Shown here piece by piece: positions 8,120 to 17,002 of a stretch of 53,705 nt of DNA. The stretch spans positions 1 to 53,705 of the forward strand of contig CABUDI010000012.1 in the NCBI GenBank assembly GCA_902490305.1. The letters are read 5' to 3'. The notes below the pieces were generated by a model. The model was not told the origin of the DNA and searched no databases. It saw only the letters and a list, made by a program, of their open reading frames with translations. This DNA is from an uncultured Collinsella sp. (lineage in GTDB: Bacteria; Actinomycetota; Coriobacteriia; Coriobacteriales; Coriobacteriaceae). The translations under genes were made by a program, and so were the position numbers. Within the stretch, counting starts at the first letter, position 1; every line of letters begins with the position of its first letter.

Positions 8120-10105
8120 ATGAAGCTCGCGCTTGCACAGATCGATATGCGCCTGGGTGATATTGAGGGCATTTGCGGCCGCATCGAGGACCAGGCTCGT
8201 CTGGCCCACGAGCGCGGGGCGCGCGTGCTGTGCGTTCCGGCTCCGCTCTTTATGGGCGCCATGCCCGGTGGCCTGGTGGGCGCTGCCGACTTTGAGCACG
8301 ACATGCTTGCCGGCTTGACTGGTGTCGCCGAGCGTATCCAGGAGCTTGACATGATCTGCATCGTGCCCGCGGCGGTTTCGTTTGAGGGCCAGCCGCTGCT
8401 CGACTACATGATGCTCAAGGACGGTCATGTGGTGCCGGCGCGTTCGAGCATTGCCCTGCAGCGTGGCGAGAACAGCGACACGCGTTGGGCGCCGCCGGTG
8501 TTCGACGTGGACGGCGTGCGCATCGCCGTGATTTTTGACTTGGACCGCGAACTCGAGATGTTGCCGACCGGTGTTGACCTCATTGCGTATTTCCAATTCA
8601 ACGCGTTTGACATGACCGACCGCGAGACTGCTGCCATTGCCGCCGTTCGCAGCGGCGCCTACCGCAAGATCGCATCCAAGCGCAGCGTGTGGTTTGCCTG
8701 CATAGCGCCGGTCGGTGCCTATGACGAGTCGGTGTATACCGGCGGTTCGTTTGTGCTCGACGACTGCGGCCGCGTGGTGGCCCAAGCGCCGTGTTTTGAG
8801 GAGAGCCTACTGGTTCAGGAGATCCAGCGCGGTGTGATGCTCGATGCCCTGGAAGACCACGAGCTGCCCGAGTTTCGCTCCGAGGAATGGCTGTGGCAGG
8901 CGCTGGTGCTTGCCGTTCGCGATAACGCCCGCGCCCGCGGTGCGTCGCGCGCCGTGGTGGCGCTCGAGGGCGACTTGCCGTCGTCTTTGCTGGCGGCGCT
9001 GGCCGTCGACGCTCTGGGCCCGCGCAATGTGATTGGCCTGGTGCTGGGGCGCAACCGTATCTTTACTCCGGCGCAGGAAGAGGCCGAGGCTGCCCGCTGT
9101 GCCGCCGTCCGCGCCATCGCCGAGCGTTTACACATTCGCACTGTCGAGCGCGATGCACCGGATGCGACGCGTGTGCTCGATCGCGACGTGTCGGCGGGCG
9201 ATGCCGAGCGTCTGCGCTCGCGCACGTTGGGCCTCATGCTGGAGGACACGGCGCTCGAGCTGGGTGCGATGGCGCTGAGCCCGCTGTCCAAAACCGAGTA
9301 CGCGCTGGCGGCGCCGGCGCTTTGCGGCGGCTACCAGGGCGATTACGCGCCCTTTGGCGATGTGTACCTGTCGACGCTTGAGTTTGTGGCGCGCGTGCGC
9401 AACCGCACGTCTGCCGTGGTGCCCCAAGAGCTCGTGACGCTCAACGCGGTGGAAGATTGTATGGAGCGCGTGCTGGCGCAAGCGCTCTCGACGCTCGACG
9501 GTCCGGTCGATATGCTCGACCGCGCGGCACAGCTGCTCGGCGGGCTTGAGCCGGGTGAGGTCGATGGCGCGCTCGAGGCGCACGTGGACCGCAATCGATC
9601 TTTCGACGACATCCCGATGGCCGCTGGCAAGACTGAGGCCTGCTCGCTGCTGCTGATGCTCGTGCGCCAGGGCGAGGCTGCTCGCCGCATGCTGCCGACG
9701 GCTCCGATCGTCTCGGCACGTTCGTTTGTTGAGCGCTCCTGGCCCTACATGCTTGCGTGGTCCGATCTGGGACTCAGCGGCAAGGAGCGCATGACGGTCG
9801 ATTCGCTGGCGCGCGCCGAGGTGCGCCGTTTTGCTGACGAGGATACGAGCGAGCGCGTGCGAAACGAGATGATGGGCGTGCTGGGCGAGCTGCTGGGTAT
9901 TTCGCCCGAGCAAATGGAGGAGCTGCGCTCCGAGGACGGTCAGCGTCGTTTGCACGAGGGAATGAAAAAGTTCGAGGGCGAGGTTCAGGACGCCATCGAT
10001 AAGATGATGGGCGGTCAGGGCGGCTCGCAAGGTAGTCCCCAGGGTGGCCCGATGCCGCATCCGCCGGTTGATCCGAGGCAGTTCCCCTTTTTCTCTCAGA
10101 ACTAG
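8120..10105 (+). CDS. NAD+ synthetase (NadE)-like protein with lost catalytic motifs
   Basis: 661 aa, laid out like glutamine-dependent NAD+ synthetase: an N-terminal nitrilase-type glutaminase domain (about 1-250) and a C-terminal synthetase domain (about 260-560). Recognisable C-terminal landmarks are LLAALAVDALGPRNVIGLVLG and LSKTEYALAAPALCGGY ... APFGDVY. The active sites do not look functional. In the nitrilase half, the catalytic Glu region reads CVPAPLFMG, the Lys region ARSSIALQRGE, and the Cys position IAVIFDLDREL, so Glu, Lys and Cys all appear replaced. In the synthetase half, the ATP-binding SGGxDS loop is replaced by EGDLPSS near residue 280. The C-terminal 40 residues are Gly/Pro/Gln-rich. 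The start has AAAGGG about 10 bases upstream. I infer a pseudoenzyme or a protein with a new role; a fast-diverging true NadE is the alternative. Confidence 0.8.
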   Translation: MKLALAQIDMRLGDIEGICGRIEDQARLAHERGARVLCVPAPLFMGAMPGGLVGAADFEHDMLAGLTGVAERIQELDMICIVPAAVSFEGQPLLDYMMLKDGHVVPARSSIALQRGENSDTRWAPPVFDVDGVRIAVIFDLDRELEMLPTGVDLIAYFQFNAFDMTDRETAAIAAVRSGAYRKIASKRSVWFACIAPVGAYDESVYTGGSFVLDDCGRVVAQAPCFEESLLVQEIQRGVMLDALEDHELPEFRSEEWLWQALVLAVRDNARARGASRAVVALEGDLPSSLLAALAVDALGPRNVIGLVLGRNRIFTPAQEEAEAARCAAVRAIAERLHIRTVERDAPDATRVLDRDVSAGDAERLRSRTLGLMLEDTALELGAMALSPLSKTEYALAAPALCGGYQGDYAPFGDVYLSTLEFVARVRNRTSAVVPQELVTLNAVEDCMERVLAQALSTLDGPVDMLDRAAQLLGGLEPGEVDGALEAHVDRNRSFDDIPMAAGKTEACSLLLMLVRQGEAARRMLPTAPIVSARSFVERSWPYMLAWSDLGLSGKERMTVDSLARAEVRRFADEDTSERVRNEMMGVLGELLGISPEQMEELRSEDGQRRLHEGMKKFEGEVQDAIDKMMGGQGGSQGSPQGGPMPHPPVDPRQFPFFSQN

Positions 10106-10113
10106 GTCGCTGC

Positions 10114-10211
10114 GCGCCCGCCAGAGCGGCAATCTGCCTTTCAATCGTCGGACATGACCGCCAGGTCAATGCCCTCCTCTTTCAAGGCACCTTGCTCGCT
10201 CTGGCGGGCGC
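10114..10211. other. Long-stem inverted repeat between the NadE-like gene and ruvC
   Basis: A perfect 14-bp inverted repeat (GCGCCCGCCAGAGC at 10114-10127; complement at 10198-10211) encloses 70 bases containing a smaller TGACC-gcca-GGTCA hairpin. No U-tract follows. It could be a terminator-like structure or a structured RNA of about 100 nt. The rest of the gap up to 10347 holds the ruvC promoter region. Confidence 0.4.
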
Positions 10212-10247
10212 TCGCTTGCGTATACTCAACCTACAATTCGATCTCGG

Positions 10248-10278
10248 CTGACTTATAGGGCTAGCGTTGTGTTATTCT
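10248..10278 (+). promoter_or_regulatory. Probable promoter of the ruvCAB operon
   Basis: An extended -10, TGTTATTCT (TATTCT at 10273-10278), is preceded by a CTGACT -35-like box at 10248-10253 with a 19-bp spacer. It lies about 70 bases before the ruvC start. Confidence 0.4.
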
Positions 10279-10347
10279 AGAACAGACGTTCGTGAATGAT
10301 GCGCGGGGCCTTGTCTTGCGCTGTGCTTGTGGCGAGGGGAGGTCGGC

Positions 10348-10869
10348 TTGGTTATCTTGGGCATTGACCCCGGTTTGGCTCATACGGGTTGGGGGATTAT
10401 CGAGGAGCGGCGTGGCGAGGTTCGCTGCCGTGCCTATGGCTGCATCGAGACCAGTGCCGGAAGTCCGCTCGCGGTGCGCCTGTCGCATATCGCCCATGAC
10501 CTTAAGGATGTCGTTGAGCGTTATCGACCCGACACGGCTGCTGTCGAGAGCATCTACTTTGGTGCCAACGTTCGTTCGGCCATCCCCACGGCGCATGCCC
10601 GCGGTGCTGCGCTTGTGGCGCTTTCGGAGTGCGCGCTCGAGATTGGCGAGTACACGCCCATGCAGATCAAACAGGCTGTGGTGGGCACTGGCGCCGCGGA
10701 CAAGCGGCAGGTCGCCTACATGGTACGCACACTAACACAGCTCGACCACGACCCGCATCCCGACCATGCCGCCGATGCCCTGGCCTGCGCCATCTGCCAC
10801 GTAAACCTCAGCCGCACCCGCGCCCTCACCGGTGGCGAGTTCTATCAACAGAGAGGAACCGGATACTGA
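10348..10869 (+). CDS. ruvC: Crossover junction endodeoxyribonuclease RuvC
   Basis: Holliday junction resolvase, 173 aa, cleaving four-way junctions together with the RuvAB motor. The N-terminal LGIDPGLAHTGWGII carries the first catalytic Asp. AVESIYFGANVRSA has the catalytic Glu. HPDHAADALACAICH near the C-terminus carries the last two acidic ligands. The start is TTG 10348: AGGGGAGG ends five bases upstream, and similarity begins with V-I-L-G-I-D directly after it; an upstream TTG at 10327 would put the ribosome-binding site inside the gene. The stop TGA overlaps the ruvA ATG by one base, implying translational coupling in a ruvC-ruvA-ruvB operon. Confidence 0.95.
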   Translation: MVILGIDPGLAHTGWGIIEERRGEVRCRAYGCIETSAGSPLAVRLSHIAHDLKDVVERYRPDTAAVESIYFGANVRSAIPTAHARGAALVALSECALEIGEYTPMQIKQAVVGTGAADKRQVAYMVRTLTQLDHDPHPDHAADALACAICHVNLSRTRALTGGEFYQQRGTGY

Positions 10870-11489
10870 TGATTTCCCAGCTCCACGGAACGCTTGTCGA
10901 GGCCACGATGAGCTCTGCTGTCGTCGATGTGTCGGGCGTTGGCTTTGAACTCGGCATCTCGGGCAGCACTGCGGCCACGTTGCCGACGCCCGGCGGCGAG
11001 GTCCGTCTCTACACGCGTATGCAGGTGCGCGAGGACGCCATGACACTTTTCGGTTTTTCCTCAAAGGATGAGCGCACGATGTTCGACCGGCTCGTGTCCG
11101 TTTCGGGCGTTGGCCCGCGCCTGGCGCTTGCCGTGCTTTCCACCTATACCGTGGGGCAGCTGTATTCGCTGGTGATGGCCGAGGACGACAAGGGCATGGC
11201 CAAGGTACCCGGTGTGGGCAAAAAGACAGCTCAGCGCCTGATCCTGGAACTCAAGAGCACCTTTGCCAAGGATAAGGGCTTTGTGCCGGTCGACGTGATT
11301 CCCGGACAGGTTGCGATGCCCGTGTCCGCTGCCGCTCCCTCGGCGATCGACGATGCCCGTGCGGCACTCCTTTCCATGGGCTTTAGCCCGCAGGAGACCG
11401 ATGTTGCCCTGAGCGGGTATGATGGGCAGAATATGCGTGTCGAGGATTTGCTCGGCGCGGCGCTTAAGCGACTTGGAATGGATGCGTGA
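10869..11489 (+). CDS. ruvA: Holliday junction branch migration protein RuvA
   Basis: 206 aa, usual length. Forms the tetramer that holds the four-way junction and docks RuvB. An N-terminal OB fold opens with MISQLHGTLVEA. Two helix-hairpin-helix elements follow: RLVSVSGVGPRLALAVLS and KVPGVGKKTAQRLILELK. The C-terminal helical RuvB-contacting domain starts near DDARAALLSMGFSPQE. ATG 10869 shares its first base with the ruvC stop, and its own TGA (11487-11489) overlaps the ruvB ATG. Confidence 0.96.
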   Translation: MISQLHGTLVEATMSSAVVDVSGVGFELGISGSTAATLPTPGGEVRLYTRMQVREDAMTLFGFSSKDERTMFDRLVSVSGVGPRLALAVLSTYTVGQLYSLVMAEDDKGMAKVPGVGKKTAQRLILELKSTFAKDKGFVPVDVIPGQVAMPVSAAAPSAIDDARAALLSMGFSPQETDVALSGYDGQNMRVEDLLGAALKRLGMDA

Positions 11490-12556
11490 TGTGGGAAGCC
11501 GATGACTCTCAGGACCTGTGGGCGACGCCCGGCAACTCGCCGGCGGCATCCATGGCGCACGGCGAGCGCATGGTGGGCTCGGAGCTGACGGCCGAGGACC
11601 TCGATGTCGACCGCACTTTGCGCCCCCAGCGCCTGGACGATTACTGTGGCCAGGAGCACATCAAGCAGAGCCTGCGCGTGTTGATCGAAGCGGCGCAGAG
11701 CCGTGGCGAGACGCTCGACCACGTGATCTTCTCGGGTCCTCCGGGCCTGGGCAAGACCACGCTGGCCACCGTTATCGCCAACGAGCTGGGCGCTCAGATC
11801 AAGACCACGAGTGGCCCTGCCATCGCGCGCACGGGCGACCTGGCGGCCATCCTTACTAACTTGCAGCCGGGTGATGTGCTGTTTATCGACGAGATCCACC
11901 GCCTCAACCGTTCGGTCGAGGAGGTCCTGTACCCCGCGATGGAGGACTTTGCCCTCGATATCGTGATTGGCAAGGGTCCGGCGGCGCGCTCGATTCGCCT
12001 GGATATTCCCAAATTTACGCTGGTAGCGGCAACGACCCGCTCAGGCATGTTGACAGGCCCGTTGCGCGACCGCTTTGGCATTTCATATCGCCTGGATTAC
12101 TACACGGTCGAGGAGCTCGCGCAGATTGTGACGCGCTCGGCGACTATCCTGGGCGTGACGATCGATCATCCCAGTGCACTCGAGATCGGCTCGCGTTCGC
12201 GCGGTACGCCACGTCTTGCCAACCGCCTGCTCAAGCGCGTGCGCGACTATGCACAGGTGCGCGGCAACGGTCCCATTGAGCTCGATATCTGCCGTCAGGC
12301 GCTCGAGTTCTTCGAGATCGACGAGCTCGGTCTGGACTGGATGGATATTCGTATCTTGGAGACGCTTGCCAAGACGTTCTCCGGTCGTGCCGTGGGACTT
12401 ACGACCCTTGCCAGCGCGGTGGGCGAGGACCCGGGCACGCTCGAGGATGTCTATGAGCCCTATTTGCTGCAGTGCGGGTTGATGATTCGTACGCCGCAGG
12501 GCCGTCAGGCAACCCTTCGCACCTTTGAGCACCTGGGGATTGAACCTACCGTTTAG
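11489..12556 (+). CDS. ruvB: Holliday junction DNA helicase RuvB
   Basis: 355 aa AAA+ motor that drives branch migration with RuvA. Walker A is GPPGLGKTTLA, Walker B is FIDEIHRL, and sensor 1 is VAATTRSGML with the arginine-finger region GPLRDRFG. The C-terminal winged-helix DNA-binding domain ends in TPQGRQAT. ATG 11489 overlaps the ruvA stop; a GTG one codon earlier (11486) is an alternative. The N-terminal 40 residues before the conserved LRPQRLDDYCGQ are poorly conserved and acidic. Last gene of the ruvCAB operon. Confidence 0.96.
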   Translation: MWEADDSQDLWATPGNSPAASMAHGERMVGSELTAEDLDVDRTLRPQRLDDYCGQEHIKQSLRVLIEAAQSRGETLDHVIFSGPPGLGKTTLATVIANELGAQIKTTSGPAIARTGDLAAILTNLQPGDVLFIDEIHRLNRSVEEVLYPAMEDFALDIVIGKGPAARSIRLDIPKFTLVAATTRSGMLTGPLRDRFGISYRLDYYTVEELAQIVTRSATILGVTIDHPSALEIGSRSRGTPRLANRLLKRVRDYAQVRGNGPIELDICRQALEFFEIDELGLDWMDIRILETLAKTFSGRAVGLTTLASAVGEDPGTLEDVYEPYLLQCGLMIRTPQGRQATLRTFEHLGIEPTV

Positions 12557-12700
12557 GGCGCTTTGTTTTGGCGGGCTGTTGGACTATCGCTGGGCATCGG
12601 GTAAACATATCGCCGTTCATCGGTTATGGGCGTTTTACTATTGCGCGCCCGTGCTATGCTGAATTGGTCTTTTTCTCATTCGGTAACGAAAGGACCGCCC

Positions 12701-14368
12701 ATGCCTACTGACATCGAAATCGCACGTTCTGTCACGCCACTGCCTATTACCGAGGTGGCCAAGAACGCCGGCGTCGACGTTAAGCACCTGATTCCGTACG
12801 GCTTCGACAAGGCTAAGGTCGACTATTCACTGCTCAACGAGCCGACTGATCACCAGGCCAAGCTTGTCCTCGTGACCGCCATCAACCCCACGCCTGCGGG
12901 CGAGGGCAAGACCACCACGACCATCGGTCTGGCCGATGGCCTGCGTCGTCGCGGCGTCAAGAGTGCCGTGGCCCTGCGCGAGCCTTCGCTCGGCCCCGTC
13001 TTTGGCGTTAAGGGCGGTGCTGCCGGCGGCGGCTGGGCTCAGGTCATCCCCATGGAGGATATCAACCTGCACTTTACCGGCGACTTCCACGCTATCGGTG
13101 CTGCCAACAACCTGCTGGCCGCCATGCTTGATAACCACATCCAGCAGGGCAATCAGCTCGGTATTGACGTTAAGCGCATCACTTGGAAGCGCGTCGTCGA
13201 TATGAACGACCGTCAGCTGCGCCACGTCATCGACGGCATTGGCGGTAAGGCCCAGGGCGTGCCGCGCGAGGACGGCTTCGATATCACCGTTGCCTCCGAG
13301 GTCATGGCGATCCTGTGCCTGTCCACGAGCATCAGCGATCTTAAGGAGCGCTTGGGCGAGATCGTTGTCGGCTATAGCTATGCCGGCGAGCCCGTCCGCG
13401 CCCGCGACCTTAAGGCCCAGGGAGCTATGGCCGCACTGCTCAAGGATGCGCTCAAGCCCAATCTGGTGCAGACGCTCGAGGGCACGCCCGCGTTTGTCCA
13501 CGGCGGTCCCTTCGCCAATATCGCCCACGGCTGCAACTCCATCATGGCCACGCGTATGGCTATGCGTTTTGGCGATGTCGCCATTACCGAGGCGGGCTTT
13601 GGTGCCGACCTGGGTGCCGAGAAATTCCTGGACATCAAGTGCCGCATGACGGGCGTTCGTCCCAACGCCGTCGTGATCGTCGCCACCGCTCGCGCGTTGA
13701 AGTACAACGGTGGCGTCGCCAAGGCCGATCTCAACGAGGAGAACCTCGAGGCACTCAAGGCTGGCATGCCCAACCTGCTGCGTCACGTCGACAACATCCA
13801 GAACGTATATGGTCTGCCCTGCGTGGTCGCCATCAACCGCTTCCCGACGGACACCGAGGCCGAGCTCGCGCTCATTGAGTCCGAGTGCCAGAAGCTCGGC
13901 GTCAACGTTAAGCTTTCCGAGGTCTGGGCCAAGGGCGGCGAGGGCGCGCTCGAGCTTGCCGATGAGGTCATGCGTCTGATTGAGCAGCCGAGCGAGCTCA
14001 AGTTTGCCTATGAGGACGGCGCTGATGTCGCTGATGCCCTCGAGGCCGTTGCCACCAAGGTCTACCGCGCCGACGGCGTTGACTTTACGCCGGCCGCCAA
14101 GCGCCAGCTCGCCGAGCTGCGCGAGAATGGCTTTGGCAACCTGCCGGTGTGCGTCGCCAAGACGCAGTACAGCTTTAGCGACAACGCCAAGGCCCTGGGC
14201 GCTCCCGAGAACTTCCGCATCACGGTGCGTGAGCTCAAGGTTTCCGCCGGCGCCCACTTTGTGGTCGCACTGACTGGCAGTGTTCTGACCATGCCGGGCC
14301 TGCCCAAGGTCCCTGCGGCCGAGAACATCGACGTCGACAACGACGGCAACATCACCGGCCTGTTCTAA
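12701..14368 (+). CDS. fhs: Formate-tetrahydrofolate ligase
   Basis: 555 aa, standard length. Catalyses ATP-dependent formation of 10-formyl-THF from formate and THF, or the reverse reaction, which makes ATP during fermentation of purines, histidine or glycine. The P-loop is TPAGEGKTTTTIGLADGL. Other family blocks include REPSLGPVFGVKGGAAGGG, NLHFTGDFHAI and EAGFGADLGAEKF. ATG 12701 follows GAAAGGA at 7-8 bases; the open frame upstream has no similarity. It lies alone with a strong terminator after it. Cyclodeaminase and FolD, which exchange one-carbon units with its product, are encoded 10 kb downstream. Confidence 0.97.
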   Translation: MPTDIEIARSVTPLPITEVAKNAGVDVKHLIPYGFDKAKVDYSLLNEPTDHQAKLVLVTAINPTPAGEGKTTTTIGLADGLRRRGVKSAVALREPSLGPVFGVKGGAAGGGWAQVIPMEDINLHFTGDFHAIGAANNLLAAMLDNHIQQGNQLGIDVKRITWKRVVDMNDRQLRHVIDGIGGKAQGVPREDGFDITVASEVMAILCLSTSISDLKERLGEIVVGYSYAGEPVRARDLKAQGAMAALLKDALKPNLVQTLEGTPAFVHGGPFANIAHGCNSIMATRMAMRFGDVAITEAGFGADLGAEKFLDIKCRMTGVRPNAVVIVATARALKYNGGVAKADLNEENLEALKAGMPNLLRHVDNIQNVYGLPCVVAINRFPTDTEAELALIESECQKLGVNVKLSEVWAKGGEGALELADEVMRLIEQPSELKFAYEDGADVADALEAVATKVYRADGVDFTPAAKRQLAELRENGFGNLPVCVAKTQYSFSDNAKALGAPENFRITVRELKVSAGAHFVVALTGSVLTMPGLPKVPAAENIDVDNDGNITGLF

Positions 14369-14393
14369 GCTCGCTGCTCATAGCCGCTTGCCC

Positions 14394-14430
14394 GCCCCGT
14401 CGCGCCTACCAAGGCCCGGCGGGGCTTTTT
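14394..14430 (+). terminator. Intrinsic terminator after fhs
   Basis: GCCCCGTCG (14394-14402) pairs with CGGCGGGGC (14417-14425, one G-U) and is followed by TTTTT. It lies 25 bases past the fhs stop. Confidence 0.85.
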
Positions 14431-14494
14431 GATCCTTAGGCCCGCGCATGTCTTGTAGATACCGACGGACTCTGCCCATCATAGGCTTTTGCGC

Positions 14495-14503
14495 TGGTAG
14501 AAT
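14495..14503 (+). promoter_or_regulatory. Extended -10 promoter of the PASTA-like gene
   Basis: TGGTAGAAT is a TGn-extended -10 located 45 bases before ATG 14549. No -35 is apparent, as expected for extended -10 promoters. Confidence 0.4.
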
Positions 14504-14548
14504 GCATGGATAACTTGATGCTTACAGGCGACGGAAAGGAATCGTTGC

Positions 14549-15538
14549 ATGGATCAGGACAAGACAACCGTGATGGGCGGCTGCGGTTCCGCGCAGGCTG
14601 GCGATAGCGCCGATGCGACCCGCGTTGTTCCCAACCCCGGTTATGTCGACCCCGCCGCGACGCAGCCTTCTGCCGAGCCCACACGAGTTATGGGCTATGG
14701 CGACGCGGCGCAGGACCCTTACGCTGCATCTTTGCAAAGCCCCTATGGCAACGCGGCGGCAGACCCGTTTGATTACGCGCCGCAGGATTCTTATGCCGCC
14801 TCGACGCCGAATCCCTATGATGACCTGCCGCAGAATCCCATTCCGCAGCCTCAGCAGACGACGTATATGCCTCGCACGGCGCAGCCTCGCTACGAGTCGC
14901 GCGAGCCGTATCGCGAGTACCCCAAGTCGATTCCGCAATATGGCGAGGACGAGGAAGAGACGCCGTCGCGTTCGTCGAGCGTGATTAAGAAGATCCTCAT
15001 CGTGCTGGCGATCTTCTTTGCGCTGTCGGTTGTGTTTGCCATCGTGTCGGGCATGCTCAACAAGCGAGGGAGTTCAACGGCCGATACCACTGCCGAGCAA
15101 ACCGAGTCCGCCTCGTCTAGCACCGTCGATTTGAGTGATATCCCGGGGCAGTACTGGTCCAACGCCAAGAAGATCCTCAAGTCGCGCGGCGCCGATCTTT
15201 CGAATGCCGTGGTCCTGACTGATGATGGCTCAACGCCCGTCGTCGATGCCAACTGGGTCGTTACTTCTGCCTACTATAACGACAACGGCAACCTCGAAAT
15301 TCAACTCACGCACAAGAACAGTTCGGGCAACTCGTCCGACGGCCAAAGCGGTACCGACAGCTCGAGCTCCAATACGCTGGAGGACTTGAGCAACAAGGCG
15401 CAGGAGTTGGGAGACAAGGCGCAAGAGCTGGGCGACACCGCTCAGAACCTGGGCGATACCGCGCAGAACTTGGGCGGCATGGCGACGGATGCCTGGAACG
15501 CCCTGCAAAACGGCATCTCGGGCGCGCAGGGAAACTAG
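14549..15538 (+). CDS. One-span membrane protein with PASTA-like extracytoplasmic domain
   Basis: 329 aa, function unknown. Residues 1-145 are cytoplasmic in the predicted topology and rich in Pro, Tyr, Gln and Ala, with repeated PYxxA/NPYDD-like segments. Three short Thr motifs, KTTVM, ATRVV and PTRVM, are spaced through the first 50 residues and resemble threonine-kinase/FHA ligand sites. A single membrane span covers about 149-170. Outside, residues 195-255 (IPGQYWSNAKKILKSRGADL ...) resemble one PASTA domain. A C-terminal run of AQELGD/AQNLGD heptad-like repeats follows (about 280-310). GGAAAGGA precedes the ATG by about 10 bases. The neighbouring CDF transporter gene converges only 18 bases downstream. 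The topology is inferred; the PASTA call is moderate. Confidence 0.7.
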   Translation: MDQDKTTVMGGCGSAQAGDSADATRVVPNPGYVDPAATQPSAEPTRVMGYGDAAQDPYAASLQSPYGNAAADPFDYAPQDSYAASTPNPYDDLPQNPIPQPQQTTYMPRTAQPRYESREPYREYPKSIPQYGEDEEETPSRSSSVIKKILIVLAIFFALSVVFAIVSGMLNKRGSSTADTTAEQTESASSSTVDLSDIPGQYWSNAKKILKSRGADLSNAVVLTDDGSTPVVDANWVVTSAYYNDNGNLEIQLTHKNSSGNSSDGQSGTDSSSSNTLEDLSNKAQELGDKAQELGDTAQNLGDTAQNLGGMATDAWNALQNGISGAQGN

Positions 15539-15556
15539 CGGACGAGCGGAGCGGGG

Positions 15557-16738
15557 CTACAGCTGCTCGGCCGGACGCTCGGGCGAGCTGAAGCCCGAAT
15601 CAAACGTGACGACGCATGAGACATCGGGCCGGCGCTCGTGCACGATGCGCGTGACGAGCTCCAGCAGCTCCTCGTCGGATATGTCAAAGCCGTCGGGACG
15701 CACCAGGTCAAACGAAACGAACCCGTCGTGCTCGTGCAGATCGTGGATGGAGAGCGCGGGATCGATCTGCATGACGCCGCGCTTGACCCAGCCGCGCAAG
15801 TCATCGCCGGTTGTCGCGATGGGGTCGCAGTGCAGCGTGATACCAATGCCCATCTGGCGCTTGATGTCGTGCTCGATGGTGTCCAGAATCTCGTGGTGCT
15901 CAAACGCGTCGCCCTCGCCGGGCATCTCCACGTGGGCGCTGGCAAACTGACGACCGGGGCCGTAGTCGTGCACCATGAGGTCGTGTGTGCCCAAGACCTG
16001 CGGATAGGACATGATCTTGTCGCGGATTGCCTGGACGAGCTTGGGGTCGGGCGCTTGCCCCAGCAACGGGCTGATGGCGTCGCGCACCAGACCCATGCCG
16101 CTGATGCAGATGAAGATGCCAACGCCCAGGCCCGCCCAACCGTCGAGGTCAACGCCGGTTGTTTGCGAGATAAGCGCTGACACCAGGACCGAGCCCGAGG
16201 TGATGACGTCGTTTTTGGAATCCTGTGCCGTGGCGATGAGCGTCTCGGAGTCGATGCGGTTGCCCAGCGTGCGGTTGAAGGCCGCCATCCAAAACTTGAC
16301 GAGCATGGACAGGATGAGGGCGGCCATGGAGAGCGCCGAATATGCGGTGGGGGAGGGCTTGATGATCTTGGTGACCGACTCGATGATCAGGTTGATGCCG
16401 ACAGCGCAAACCAGGACGGCGACGAACAGTCCTGCCAGGTACTCGTAGCGGCCATGGCCGTAAGGGTGCCCCTCGTCGGCCGGGCGGCTGGCAAGGCGGA
16501 ATCCGAGCAGGCTCACGATGTTGCTCGAGGCATCGGAGAGGTTGTTGAAGGCGTCGGCGACAAGCGAGACGGAACCCGCGAGCAGGCCCGCGATGCCCTT
16601 GGCCAGGCACAGCGTGATATTGAGGCCGATGCAGATGAGGCTTGCGGCAAACCCCGCGTTGGTGCGGCAGGAGGTATCGACCGGCTCGCTCTCGCTGCCG
16701 GGAACAAGCGTATGTACCAGCCGATTTACAAATAGCAT
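15557..16738 (-). CDS. Cation diffusion facilitator (CDF) family metal transporter
   Basis: 393 aa inner-membrane metal/proton antiporter, probably exporting a divalent metal such as Zn, Mn or Fe. Six hydrophobic segments span roughly residues 30-230. The metal-site pattern is clear: ADAFNNLSDASSN in helix II and DSKNDVITS in helix V (paired DxxxD), with GHPYGHGRYEY between helices II and III. The cytoplasmic C-terminal domain is longer than usual (about 160 aa), with His-rich patches such as HDLHEHDG. The start at 16738 (MLFVNRL) has GAGG nine bases upstream. An ATG at 16759 is in frame but lacks a ribosome-binding site, and the open frame beyond it is not credible. The metal cannot be told from sequence. 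Confidence 0.92.
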   Translation of the reverse strand: MLFVNRLVHTLVPGSESEPVDTSCRTNAGFAASLICIGLNITLCLAKGIAGLLAGSVSLVADAFNNLSDASSNIVSLLGFRLASRPADEGHPYGHGRYEYLAGLFVAVLVCAVGINLIIESVTKIIKPSPTAYSALSMAALILSMLVKFWMAAFNRTLGNRIDSETLIATAQDSKNDVITSGSVLVSALISQTTGVDLDGWAGLGVGIFICISGMGLVRDAISPLLGQAPDPKLVQAIRDKIMSYPQVLGTHDLMVHDYGPGRQFASAHVEMPGEGDAFEHHEILDTIEHDIKRQMGIGITLHCDPIATTGDDLRGWVKRGVMQIDPALSIHDLHEHDGFVSFDLVRPDGFDISDEELLELVTRIVHERRPDVSCVVTFDSGFSSPERPAEQL

Positions 16739-17002
16739 AACGGTCGTCCTCACAATCATGTTTAAGGGGATAGTGTAGCTCGCACGGACGCGTCGTGCGA
16801 CGATGCTCAGAAAATGCAGCAATGGTCTGCCGATGCTAACGGGCACGGGGCGGAGGGGGGGGCGGTTGCCCGCATGGCTTTGAGCCCGCTGCGCCTTCTC
16901 GTCCGTGCGAGTGCTCCATTTTGGGCCACATGGGTATGGGCACGCGCCTGTTTGCTCGACATACTTAATGTCGACAGCCCCTGTGCAAAGGAGGACGTTT
17001 CC
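16739..17002. other. Divergent intergenic region, CDF transporter and zinc-ribbon gene
   Basis: The gap carries promoters for both directions. On the minus strand a TACACT -10-like box lies near 16776-16781. I see no clear operator or RNA structure. Confidence 0.3.

Noticed and set aside
8038..8120. Leader peptide upstream of the NadE-like gene (ATG 8038)
   Set aside because: The frame has no stop before the gene and no ribosome-binding site; it is not a credible leader peptide.
10150..10235. Short minus-strand frame ending KEEGIDLAVMSDD that looks like a protein C-terminus
   Set aside because: Only about 29 codons lie between stops, with no start codon and ribosome-binding site. At most it is a remnant of a lost gene.
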